Shown piece after piece: positions 10,410 to 22,400 of a DNA stretch of 64,000 bases. Numbering within the stretch: position 1 is the first letter of the stretch; every line of letters starts with the position of its first letter. The position numbers and the translations under genes are program-made. A model generated the notes under the pieces. That model ran no database searches. It was given only the letters and a program-made list of their open reading frames with translations, and had not been told where the DNA came from. The stretch is from Kuschelorhynchus macadamiae. Taxonomy: Eukaryota > Arthropoda > Insecta > Coleoptera > Curculionidae. The stretch is from the NCBI GenBank assembly GCA_030620095.1, contig JAUTXW010005206.1, positions 682,001 through 746,000 of the forward strand. The letters run 5' to 3'.

Positions 10410-13400
10410 ATAAGAATCACAGTCCTGATTTATTTATTTGTCAGCTAGGCATATGGCACTTAAACAGCATGAAGGAAAAACTATAATGTACACTGCAATG
10501 GGCAGTGAGTGGAGGCAGTTTGGTCATCCCAGGAAAAGGAGGCCAATCTCTTCAGTTATTTTAGATACTGGCATTAGTGAAAGAATATTAAATGATTGTC
10601 AGGAATTTATAAATAATCCTTCTTGGTATTCTGATAGAGGGATTCCATATAGAAGGGGTATGTACATATAAGTTGTTACATATTACTAATTATGTTGTTT
10701 TTTTATTATTTTCTAATATATAAAAAACAAAACATGATTCCTTGTATTCAAATTAAGTGACTAAACACCATATAGAGTGAAAGGAATTCACCATATTAAC
10801 TGCCAAGTTTCTTGATGTTATTTATATATAGGCCAACAAAATTTTTTTCTTAATACTAATTATATTGTGGTTTTCGGTAGGTATTTAGCTTAGTACTGGA
10901 TCCTGCTGATAATTGTAGAAATTTAATACCTTTTGGTATGAATTGAAAATAACGCAAGGTTGTATTTTATGATCCATTATCATTTTAGGACCCCTTAAAC
11001 TGCCTGGTGTGTTTAACGAGGAATCCATTTGAGATTTTATGTGACATTTTATTTAGGTCTGAAAGAACCATTAAAATTAGTTAAAATTCATTAATCTTAT
11101 TGACTGAGGCGAAAATATTAAGTTTTTCCTTTCAGAGTCATTACTAAATTTTCTATTTAAAAGGTTTATTAAAGTCGACATTCTGTAGAAATTCAGCAAT
11201 GTGTTTAGTAACTAGCGGTCTCTAATGTAGGTCATCTACCCGGCGCGAGTCCTTCACAGTGATGTATTTCTAGAGAGAGAGACAAACTTACAAAAAGTTA
11301 AATTTAAATATTTAAGAAATCATCTTGTAATCAGCAAATAAAGAGTTCAAGATTAAACAATCCCAGTCTCTAATTTTCACCACTGAAAATAATGTTGTTG
11401 CTGACTGATCAATACCAGATATAAAAATCACGATGGTAACAGTAGCTGCTCTGTGATATGGTAAATGACCCTCCAAAAGAACCAAACGTGATTTACTTAA
11501 AAAGCAAAGTAAACAAGTTTATATAGAAACGCAATATAAGTTTATATAGAAACGCAATATAAAGGCAGTATGCGCCAAAGAGAAACCACGGGTTCCCCAC
11601 CAAGCAGGCACGTAGCCAGGGGGGGGGGGGGTCTTGGGGTTCGGAACTCGCCCGAAACTCAAAAAATATTTCGATATAAGTGAAAGCAAACAATAAATAT
11701 AAAACAAAATACAATACAGAACACACAACATCTGATCGGTAGTGCCCCAGCTGCAAGTATCAGTTCGAAATAGTGAAGAGTAAAATAGACTATACCTCAT
11801 AACATTCAGACCTCTGCGAGAAGAAAAACTTGCACAACTGGAAGTTGATGGAGCGGATGTTTGTGGAAAATTGGTGGACAGTAATATGATAGAACAGCAT
11901 ATTTCTATAATTAGTAAAATGTAAAACTCAAAAAATATTTTGATATAAGTGTGCTTTTTCTTAATTTCCCAGAAGTTTGACTATTTGGACCACAAAATCA
12001 ACAAACATCGCGAAAATTATCACAGTTATCTTAAAATAAATTGGTAAAAATCGTCAAATAAACGTTTACCTATAAGTTCATATATATAGTTGTGTGAAAA
12101 TTGTATTTTCCAATAGTTTAAATAGAAAAACAATACTAACCCGACACGTCGGCAGTAAACAGTAAACAATGATCATCTGTGTGCTTTTCTTGTGAAAATG
12201 GAAGGTAATGAATTTGTCCAAACTGCAAACAATATGTAGACAGTAACAATAAAGAAGCTGAATACATTGAGTGTGAGTTGTCAAAAAACTTTGCATAAAC
12301 AATGTGCTTCATTAAGTACATCGGAAAATCGAGTAGTAATTCTTCAGAAATGCTCATTGCTGTTTTTTTGCATAGAATGTAGGATGATCATGAGAAAGCT
12401 ACCTCTTATGGTTAAAATGATTGAAGATTTACAGAAAAGTGTGGGTAGTTTAAGTGAAAAAAACAATTACCAATCTACGAAAGAATTGCAGAAAGAAGGT
12501 CAAGACATTACAAAAACAAAAGAGAGTGTCACAGCCCAGCTGATTTAAAGATTGGAATAAAGAATATGAGAATGATGAACAAGGGACAAATGATTATTAA
12601 ATGTACTGTATTAATGTATTAAACAAGACGTCGAGCAGCTAAAAAAAGCAGCTAAAGATAATTTAGAATCCAAATACGAAGTATTTACAACAGAAATAAA
12701 AAAACCAAAGGTAAAAGAAATTGAGAGTAGCATTAAAAAACAAAATCATTGGATCGGTGAAAGTGATGAACTAAAAATTAATTACATTAAACAGAAAAGA
12801 AATAATTCGACCCTTGCGGAATGCTCAGCAAGCTTATTTCATAAATTCATGTAGTACACAAAATTGAATATAGATTGGAACAGATGTCCAACATTTGAGG
12901 ATTTAAGCATTAAAAGGTGCTATAAATGTCAAGAACTATATCATACTCACAACAAATGTAACAATAATATAATTTGTGAATATTGTTCTGAGAATCACAA
13001 TATATAAACATGTCCCAAGGTGACTAGAAAATGTTATAACTGTGTGAAAGCAAATACAGAACACACAATATGGTGGTATTTAGGTTCTGTGATAATGATG
13101 ACATAGATTTTTTTAGTGTTAGCTTAAAATGTTTTAAATCAAAATTAATTAGTATTTTAAGGGAATAGTTGTGGAGCTACTGATTTTGAAATGTTTAGTA
13201 AGATATGATTGTTTAGATATAGGCAATTTGTAAATGGCTTTGCCCGTAAATAAATAAATAAAAAACAACATCTGATCGAAAGTGCCCCAGCTGCAAGTAT
13301 CAGTTCGAAATAGTGAAGAGTAAAATAGACTATACCTCATAACATTCAGACCTCCGCAAGAAGAAAAACATGCACAACTGAAAGTCGATGGAGTGGATGT

Positions 13401-16400
13401 TTGTGGAAAATTGGTGGACAGTAACAGTACAGCATATTTCCATAATTAGTAAAATGTTAAATGTAATTCACTTAAATATCAGAAGCATCAAGAAAAACTT
13501 TGTTAACTTTCTTACATTTCTAAATGCATATAAGCTATCATACTGTGACATAATAATATTTACTGAATGTTTTCAGTTGACATCTACTGATTTATTTAAT
13601 ATAACTGGTTACACTACATATTATAATCATGGAGACTTTAACAAAAACGATTGTATACTGATTTTAATAAGATCGAATCTCGAAGTCAAGATAACACACA
13701 CTAAACTTACATTTAGTCAAATAACCATAAGTAGAATCTCATTTCATCATTGTAATATAGGTTTTGGTATCATTGCAAAATACAAACCACCACCGGTTAA
13801 TGACGATCTAGAAGATCTTAAAATATATTTCGAAAATAACCTGACAGAAAACATGAAAATTACACTGGGGACAAAAATATTAATATCACTGACAATAATA
13901 GCAACACTGCAAATGAATATCTTTATATTATGGCGCAATATGGTTTTGTTTCAATCATTCAAACACCAACACAAGTCACCCCTGAATCATCAACCTGTAT
14001 TGATCATCTAGTCATAAAACAAAAAATAAAAATTAATAATTTAAAATATGATTCTTTTATCTTGGACACTGATATCACAGATCACTATCCCATTATGCTT
14101 AATATTTATCAAGATAAACGCAACGAAACTCACAATACCAATAATTCACAGTTTCAGAACCACATTCACTTCACTCCATTAAAGGAGAAACTCTCTTTAC
14201 AAGATTGGTCTAGTGTTCTAATCCTTGAGAATGCGGAGGAGGCAACTAATTCTTTTAAAGACATCTTAAATAGCATTATAAAACTATCTACCTCTAAACG
14301 ATTAACAAAAAACAATAATCGTAAACAAAAGGAATGGATAACAGCAGGTTTAATTAACTCAAAAAAACGACTACGTAATAACAATAGCCCACAACTTCAT
14401 GCTGAGTATATCAGCTACAGAAACCTACTAAACAAACTAATAAAAAAACAAAAATATAACTTTTATAAACTTAAAGTAGAAAGCAATAAAAATAATATAA
14501 ACAATATTTATAAAATAATAAGTGAGGCAACTAACCAAAAAAATAAAAAACTAAATACTAACTTTAAACTTGTGGATGACAAAAATAAGTATTTTAAGGA
14601 CAACTTAAGCATGTCAAATTACTGTAATGAATATTTTATTAATATAGGTATAGAGATGGAGAAAAAAATAGATATTACTAGACATATTTTTCCTATTGTA
14701 AATAACACTCAGTCATCCATGTTCCTGATACCAGTGACAGAAAATGAAATTATAAATCATATTGACTCTTTAAGAGTGACAGTGCCCCTGGTAGGGTCGG
14801 AATATCTGCTAGGCTACTAAAATATATACATCTCGAAATTGTACATCCACTTACTTATATTATAAACATTGTTTTAAAAACTGGCATAGTACCTACATAT
14901 TTTAAAGAATCTCTGGTAACTCCAATTTTGAAGGCAGGCAAAAAAAAATAAAATTCAAAATTACAGGCCAATTAATTTAATAAGTAACTTATTTAAAGTA
15001 TTTGAAAAATGTGTAAAAATCAGATTAATAAAATTCTTCAAAAATGTTTCTTAGACAATCAATATGGTTTTACTGAAGGCTTAAGTACTGAGGATGCCAT
15101 TTATTCTATGACTTCAAATATAATAAAGCAGCTTAATAATAACAAAAAAAGTATTGCTATCCAGCTAAAACTGTTAAGTACTTTGGTACAATATGGGGTT
15201 ATAGGAACAGTATTGGAACTCTTCTCTAGCTACCTCACTGACAGAGAACAATATGTTAGAATAGATACCACTATTAGTAGACCCATGAAAATAAAAATAG
15301 GAGTTTCTCAAGGTACAATATTAGGGCCAATCCTTTTTATAACATACATAAACTAGCTGCTTAATCTAAATATAGGAGGTAAAATAATATCTTCTGCAGA
15401 TGATACGGCCCTAATTCTCTGCCAACACATGAGAAGAAACTAAGAATAAAGCTACAAATGGTTTTAGTACAGTAAAGAAATGGCTAAACTATAATAAACT
15501 ATCACTTAACTTATCCAAAACTAACTATATGGCATTCTCTATAACGAACGCAAACAGACCTACTTATGACGCAATAAAAATATCAGAAAATCAAGAAATA
15601 AAAGCAGTATCTAAAATTAAATATCTTATAAGTTATATTTGTTAAGAGAAGTTCTCAAACCAACACTGCTTACTTCAATGTATAAAGCTTTAGTGAAATC
15701 CTTAATTCCATATGGTCTGATTGTTTGTCTGTGGCTGTGTTTGGTTGTGGCTCTTATAAAACTATCTTACAGCCGATACAAGTAATTACAAAATTTAAAA
15801 GTTGTGTTTAAGAAAGACCGACTATACCCAACTAAACTATTATATAATACCAAAATTTGTGAACATTTTTAAAAACAAAATGTGTATATTGTCATTTCAG
15901 TTTGTACTTATTTTTACAAAAAAGAAAAACTCAAAAATATGATAAACAACCAATACTTAATTAGAAGTAATGTGGGCGGATATTTAATGTTACCAATAAG
16001 TAACAAAACAATAAATTTAAAATTTTTAGATTATTTAGCTCCAAAGTTTCTTAATTTACTACCAAAAAGAACTAGAGAAATTCGAAATATTAAGCTGTTT
16101 ACCAAACATACTAGGAAGTTTGTTGTAGATAATTATCAAACATTTGTTAAAGTATATCATAGTGGTCAATAAAATTATTGTCTTTACTACACCTATTGAT
16201 AAGGGAGTCGATTTTTTTCTTTTAGAATAATCAGTTAATTGGTGATTGGCGAGCAATTAAATAATAATTAGTTTAGATTAATTTTGTCATTAGTATATTG
16301 TTTTATTTTAGGGCACATACAGATGTACCCGATTACATCTAGGTGCCTCTTTGAATGTTGTATCATTATAGTTTTAGGCAGAGATGTTATAAAAACTGAA

Positions 16401-19400
16401 TATTGTAGCATTTTGAATAAATAAATACAAATACAAATACAAATAAAATACATACATCTTTCTGCTTTCATAAATTATAGAAGGATTAGGCAACTATAAG
16501 TTCCTTGAGGCGCAGGTGTTTTGGGGATGACTAACCAGGTATAAGAAAATCATCTCAGTTTTTGTTAATCTCATAGAACGTTTCCAGTATAAATAGGGAT
16601 GGCAAAGTTGAGTTTTTTTTTATTTGAATATATATGTACTTGGTTTTCTATAGCCAGCATTATATCTTACTGCTCGCTTTTATAAAACGAACTAAGAATT
16701 TAAGAAACTGTTGCATGTGTTTCACCAGAGTGAAATGCTATAATGCAAATGCGACTTTACCATTGAATGGTACATGACTTTGGCAGCAGAAGTACCATTA
16801 GCAGCCGAAATAAGCCGAACCGCATAAAACTCAGAAGCTACTTTTTAGTTGTCGTTTCTGTGAAAAAAAGACACCATCTATCTGTTATTTTGCCCAATTT
16901 AGCTGGTATATGTTCATAACAGTATAAATCGCCATTAAAAGGGAAAACAGATAAAAAAACACAATTATATTTTTTATTATCTATTTATAAACAATATTAA
17001 CAGATTACTTTTTATGCTAATGTAAATAGTACTACAAAATTGCAAATGCTAATACTATTTCTTTGTTGCCGATCCATATGTGTAGAATCAGCAAAAAATC
17101 TTAGTTTATTATTGGATGGAAACATATGCTCGCCACAACATTATATACATATACAGGGTGTTTCACTTAAAACTGCAAAAACCATTTTCACAGGTACTAT
17201 CAAAATTTGACAAAACATGTTTATTTAACTGGGTAAAATGTAATTACTTATGGGTAAAATAAAAACATACCTCAAAAGTCGTTTTCGAGAAAAAAAGAAA
17301 GAAATGCTGAAAACTCTACAAAATTGATTTTTTGGAACATTTTAAGAAAAAAGTTTTAATAAATATATGTCCGCAAATGTCCCAAATATATGGCATGTGT
17401 GGATATATATTTATTAAAACTTTTTTTAGTGATTCAAGGAACCACTTTTGTAGACTGTTGAGTAACTCCAACTAAAACTGGACCAGAGGTGCTAGAGGCG
17501 TGCATCAAAATAGAATAATTTGTTATTTTTCTGGAAAATGACTTGTTAAAAACCACAAAAACCTGTGAGGTACATAGTTTTTTTAAAAAATTTTACCACC
17601 CTGTACCCAAAACATAAAACATTTGCGTACACATATTTATATTAACTTTTTTCTTAAAGTGAGCCAAGGAATCAGCGCCTTTAATATTTACTCGTTAATA
17701 TATTCTCGACATTTAGGAACACCTAAATAAAAATACAATTTAATTTAATTAAAAACTCTGAAATATCCTTTCCTATAATAAGTTGAAAGAAATGTTTTAG
17801 GTTACTTACTTTATGGGCCTCCAGGGTGTGGCAAATCATCATATATCACCGCGTTAGCTGGCGAAATTGGATTTTCAATATGTGTACTGAATTTATCAGA
17901 AAGAGGTCTCTCAGATGACAGACTCAATCATTTGCTAAGTGTTGCACCTCAACAGAGCATGATTCTTTTAGAAGATATTGATGCCGCCTTCGTATCTAGA
18001 GAAGATTCGGAACAACAGAAAGCAGCTTACCAAGGGCTAAATCGAGTAACATTCAGTGGCCTATTAAATTGTTTAGACGGTGTCGCCAGTACTGAAGCTA
18101 GGATTGTGTTTATGACAACAAATTATATTGACAGGTATATTAAGATCTTTAATATATTTTTTTAAACTTTGGGTTTTTAATTTGGTCCATTTTGTAGGAC
18201 AACTGAGGACATTGTAGTTCCAGAAAATAACAATTAAAAAAAAATTATAAAAGGTCAATGAATGTGACATTTTTGCACGACGGTCACTTTTTTGTGTTGG
18301 GACAGACTATGAAGACCTAAGTATAATATACCATTACTTTATACTATGGTTGCGTTAATAACTCTACTCCCTTCAGTTGCCCTAATAATGCCAATAGTTA
18401 TAGTTTTCATCGATTTACTATTTATTTAGTATTTATTAGATTTAGTATGTATTCCACTATCTGGAGGGTCATACCTTAGGAAGATTAGGAAACAGGCCAT
18501 TTTTTTTAATCGTAGGTTTTGGAAAGCGTCGGGGGACTAAATTAGCAATAGCTTCACCAAAAGTTGTTATTTTTTGATACTTTAAAAATAAGAAAAAAAA
18601 AAGTTAGGACTTTTTTCCCTAATATTTTTACGTTTTACAAATTTAATTGTCTTTTTATAAATAATTGTGTATTCACTTTATCAGTATCGGAATATTTTCC
18701 TTAGAAAACCTAAAATACAAATCCGGCATTTGCATTGAAAACCTCACTTTGTTTATGTTTAAATAATCATACCTTTGACCGTCTTGCTTTTTAGTAGTTT
18801 CCGAAGAGTTTTAGTATCCCTCACCACTGTCAAAATCGGAATATTTTCTTTAAACCGTTTCTTTTTTTCTGATTCAATTTTATGTTTTGTATATGAAATC
18901 AAAGAGGAATTCACGATCTTTCCACTTATTATGCTGAGCAACATCTTCTGGGTACCTTAAGAAAAGAAATACACTTCTAAATGCAATGAAAATGGATCCG
19001 CGGAGAACGCTTCACTAGTTGCCGTATTGTGCACGCAATTGTATATGTGCAGTTAAAAACTAATTATCACGCATTGTAGTCACAGATTTCCTCTTTCAAA
19101 GTCACTTTTCTAGTGTCAAAACCAGGAACTTTTTCGTTGCTAACTGATATTTCTTCTTATTCTACACTTTAAGCAACTACTAAATGTAATTTTTCATGTA
19201 ACATTTTTTAACTCTTGGATAAGGTTCGTTATTATCCAAGGTGCGTAATTTCAAATGTAATACTTTTGTAACTGCATAAACAGTTCATAATATTTAAATA
19301 AAAATACATAAATTACACTTGTTTGGTAGCTATATAGAGTTAGTAAAAAAAATTAAATTTTATAAACAGAAATTATTTTATTTTTTATGCAACTTTGTAT

Positions 19401-22400
19401 AGTCACAATTAAACTTCCATTAAAACTCTTGTCTTAAATAAGACAACATATATCTACACATTTAATACATTTGTTTTACAAATGGCATGTATTTTTTTGA
19501 TGAACCCTTATATCCCAACCGGGTTTTTGAGTCACTTATGTATGGTTAAACATAAAAAATCTTAAAGTTGCAATTATTGATAGGAACCATTGAGGTATTG
19601 TTTAGATACCATGCTATTATCAAAATGAGGGATGATTTAATGGTAACTTTGATGTACCTCTTACGTTATTGGAATGGATATTATTACGTTCCGGTACTAG
19701 TTTGGGAAAGTTGAATGCAAAGTATGTAGTAATATTCAACAATAAGGGACTTCTTCCATGCTGTTTAGTATTCTTTCTCTTTCAACTGTGATTATTATTA
19801 TTTGTCTCCGTCTTCATCTCTATAAAGAAGTAAACTGTTGTAGTTAAAACATCTGTCAGATGATGATGTACTTATAGTCATAATAATATACGAATATTTA
19901 TCAGCTACTACTTTGCTAAACAATGAACGAATGAAACTTTATTGGGAAAATAGAGAATGTAGGACGACAAATATCAACTCGCCCCAACAATAGTGTTTTG
20001 CAAAAAAAACCCTAATGAGCAAAATAATAAACAAAAGAATTATATATTTGAAGAGTTTTTACAAGGTTACTATCAATATAAATGACAGAATAAATGTTAA
20101 TATAAAAAAGTCACTTAAATGGCAAAAAAATATATTTTCACAAAACCTAACCAATAGGGTGACAGAAACGTGACGCTTGGGGAGGATGTAATTATTTTTC
20201 AACACGGTTGTAAGTGGTTGACGGGCATTAACCAAAAGGAATAGTGAAAAACAACAAAAAGTCGAGATATTGCAAAATTATTTTCAGGGTAAAAATTTTT
20301 TCAAAATTAAAATTAAAAAGATTTCTAAAAATTTGGCTTTACCTGAAAAGTCTTGGGTGAGCTATATACCTCCCCCCGTGGCTACGTCACTGCCGCAAGA
20401 TAAGGCATAGCCATGTATTTTTTAAAGTTCTCTTGAGTCCTTCAAATTTGAATTTACTTAACAAGAAATAATATAGTTGTTACAGCAGCTACCATTTTTT
20501 ACCATAAAGTTGTGGCCTGATTAGGTAGTTAGACGTTGTGGACGTTCTATCCCTTCTATTAGATAATATTTCTATTAGCATTAACTCTATTGTACTTTAT
20601 TTTTTAAAAAACATTTATCTCGGTCTATAGAATAATATTTTAGAAAAACCTTTTTTTTCTAATTTTTCAAAAGCTGTGTTATCTGTGTGTGATGTTAATT
20701 CGATTTTTTATTTTCTTTTTCTTGATACATGTTTTGTATATACTTTTTACCGTTTTTGTTAACTTTTTGTCTTGTTTGTCAAACCGAAAAACCTGTTTTC
20801 TTAGATATTGGTCTTGCGCATGCGTTAATAAGAATTTATGACAATAAATATGTTTCATTTGCCTATCTCTAACAATCATTCAGATTAGGACCAATATACA
20901 TTTATCATCTCCAAGACTTTTATTTGTTAAGGTTTTTAAGTTTAAATCACATAATCACATGTTCATTCATTTACCATACCTAATCAAATTAAACGACTGC
21001 CTCAATAATCCAGTATACCTTTTTTATTTCGATTTTATTTGATTTTAATTGATTTTTATAATATTATTATTTTCTTTTTTTTGTAACGTTTTGTTCCATT
21101 GTTTACAAAAAAAATTATGTCATATATTATTTTAATCTATAAAAAGGTTTTATTCCAGGAAATGGAATTTTACCGATTTTTTAAACATTATATTAACATT
21201 TTGATAAAAATCCAATATGTCGAAACAAAATGGCGGCCTAGTGAAATGTTAAGGAAAATTATTATTAAAAAAGTACTTATCCAATTTATCTCAAATTTTG
21301 CACAAACATTAATTAGTCTGTTGGAATCAACGGTTGACATTTTGGTACTAATCAAGATGGCGGGACAAAATGGCGACCTAATAAAATATTGGACTGAAAA
21401 ATTTGTTTCATGGATTGATTTCAAATTGTGTGCCATAACTAATTGTGGTATAGAGATCAACTAGTAAAACTATGTTACTAATTCAAGATTGCAGAACAAA
21501 ATGTTTGTAATCTTGAAAAAAATCACCATATCAGGTTTTACATATCTTCACGTTTTAGCGTCCCTAGATGCCGAAAAATATGTTTTATAAATTCCGTCGG
21601 TCCGTCTGTCGGTCTGTCTGTCAGTTTGCGGCATAGTTTAAAAACTACTTACCAGAAATTTTAGCCAAAAATTAAGGGTTATATGGAGATGTCCTGGTAA
21701 TATTTATTATAAAAAAAATTATTACTAAAAAAACTAATTATCCAATTGACCTCAAATTTTACATGCAAATGTTATATAGGAATGAACTGGTAACATTTTA
21801 ATATGAATCCAAGATAGCAAAACAAAATGGCGGCCTGATAAAATTTTGAAAAAAATCAGCCCGAAAATAATATTTATTAAAATAATTTCGATTTTTGTGC
21901 AAGAATTAAGCTTTATATAGAGATAAACTGGTAAAGTTCTGTTACGCATTTAAAATGGCGAAACAAAATGGGGGCCAAAAAAAGTTTTAAAAAATCGTCG
22001 TAAAAAACTTATTCAGTCAAAGTAGCTTTATTGTGATATAATTAAAATTAACTAAACTATGACTACATTAATAATTATGTCATTAAACTAGAGTCATTTT
22101 TAATTTTAAATAAATAAAACAAAAAAATATAACAATTTCAATAGGTATAACATTAAATTGCTTATAAAAAACGTAACATGTTATAGTGATTAGACACAAA
22201 CAATTCATTATTATACTTTTTATGGACCAGACAGACAGATTATAAAATAAATAAACAGCATAAAGTCAAAATTGAATGCTTTATAAACAAAGGACGACAA
22301 GAATCGCGTGCTTTTACACCAGACATAAATCTTAATGCTCTCTTCTGTAACAAAAAGACCCTATTAAACAAATAGTTAGAACATGAACCTCAAAAGCAAA

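Larger units (their letters stand above)
11952..16440 (+). mobile_element. Decayed LINE (Jockey/I-like) in BCS1 intron 2
   Basis: Order on the plus strand: broken ORF1 with PHD-like finger (12199-12548); zinc-knuckle region (CYKCQELYHTHNKC near 12920, then CEYC and CYNC); endonuclease (13455-14110); linker; reverse transcriptase (14760-15430); C-terminal domain (15900-16172); and a tail at 16415-16447 made of AAATACAAATACAAAT repeats. Endonuclease motifs include NVIHLNIRS, IIIFTECF and DITDHYP. The RT keeps GVSQGTILGP and a degenerate SADD (normally FADD). It lacks the first catalytic block (xDLxKAFD), with a deletion between residues IAIQLK and LLSTLV near 15165. Stops and frameshifts are frequent, and the ORF1 end is split by a nested insertion (13069-13264). 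Confidence 0.8.
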
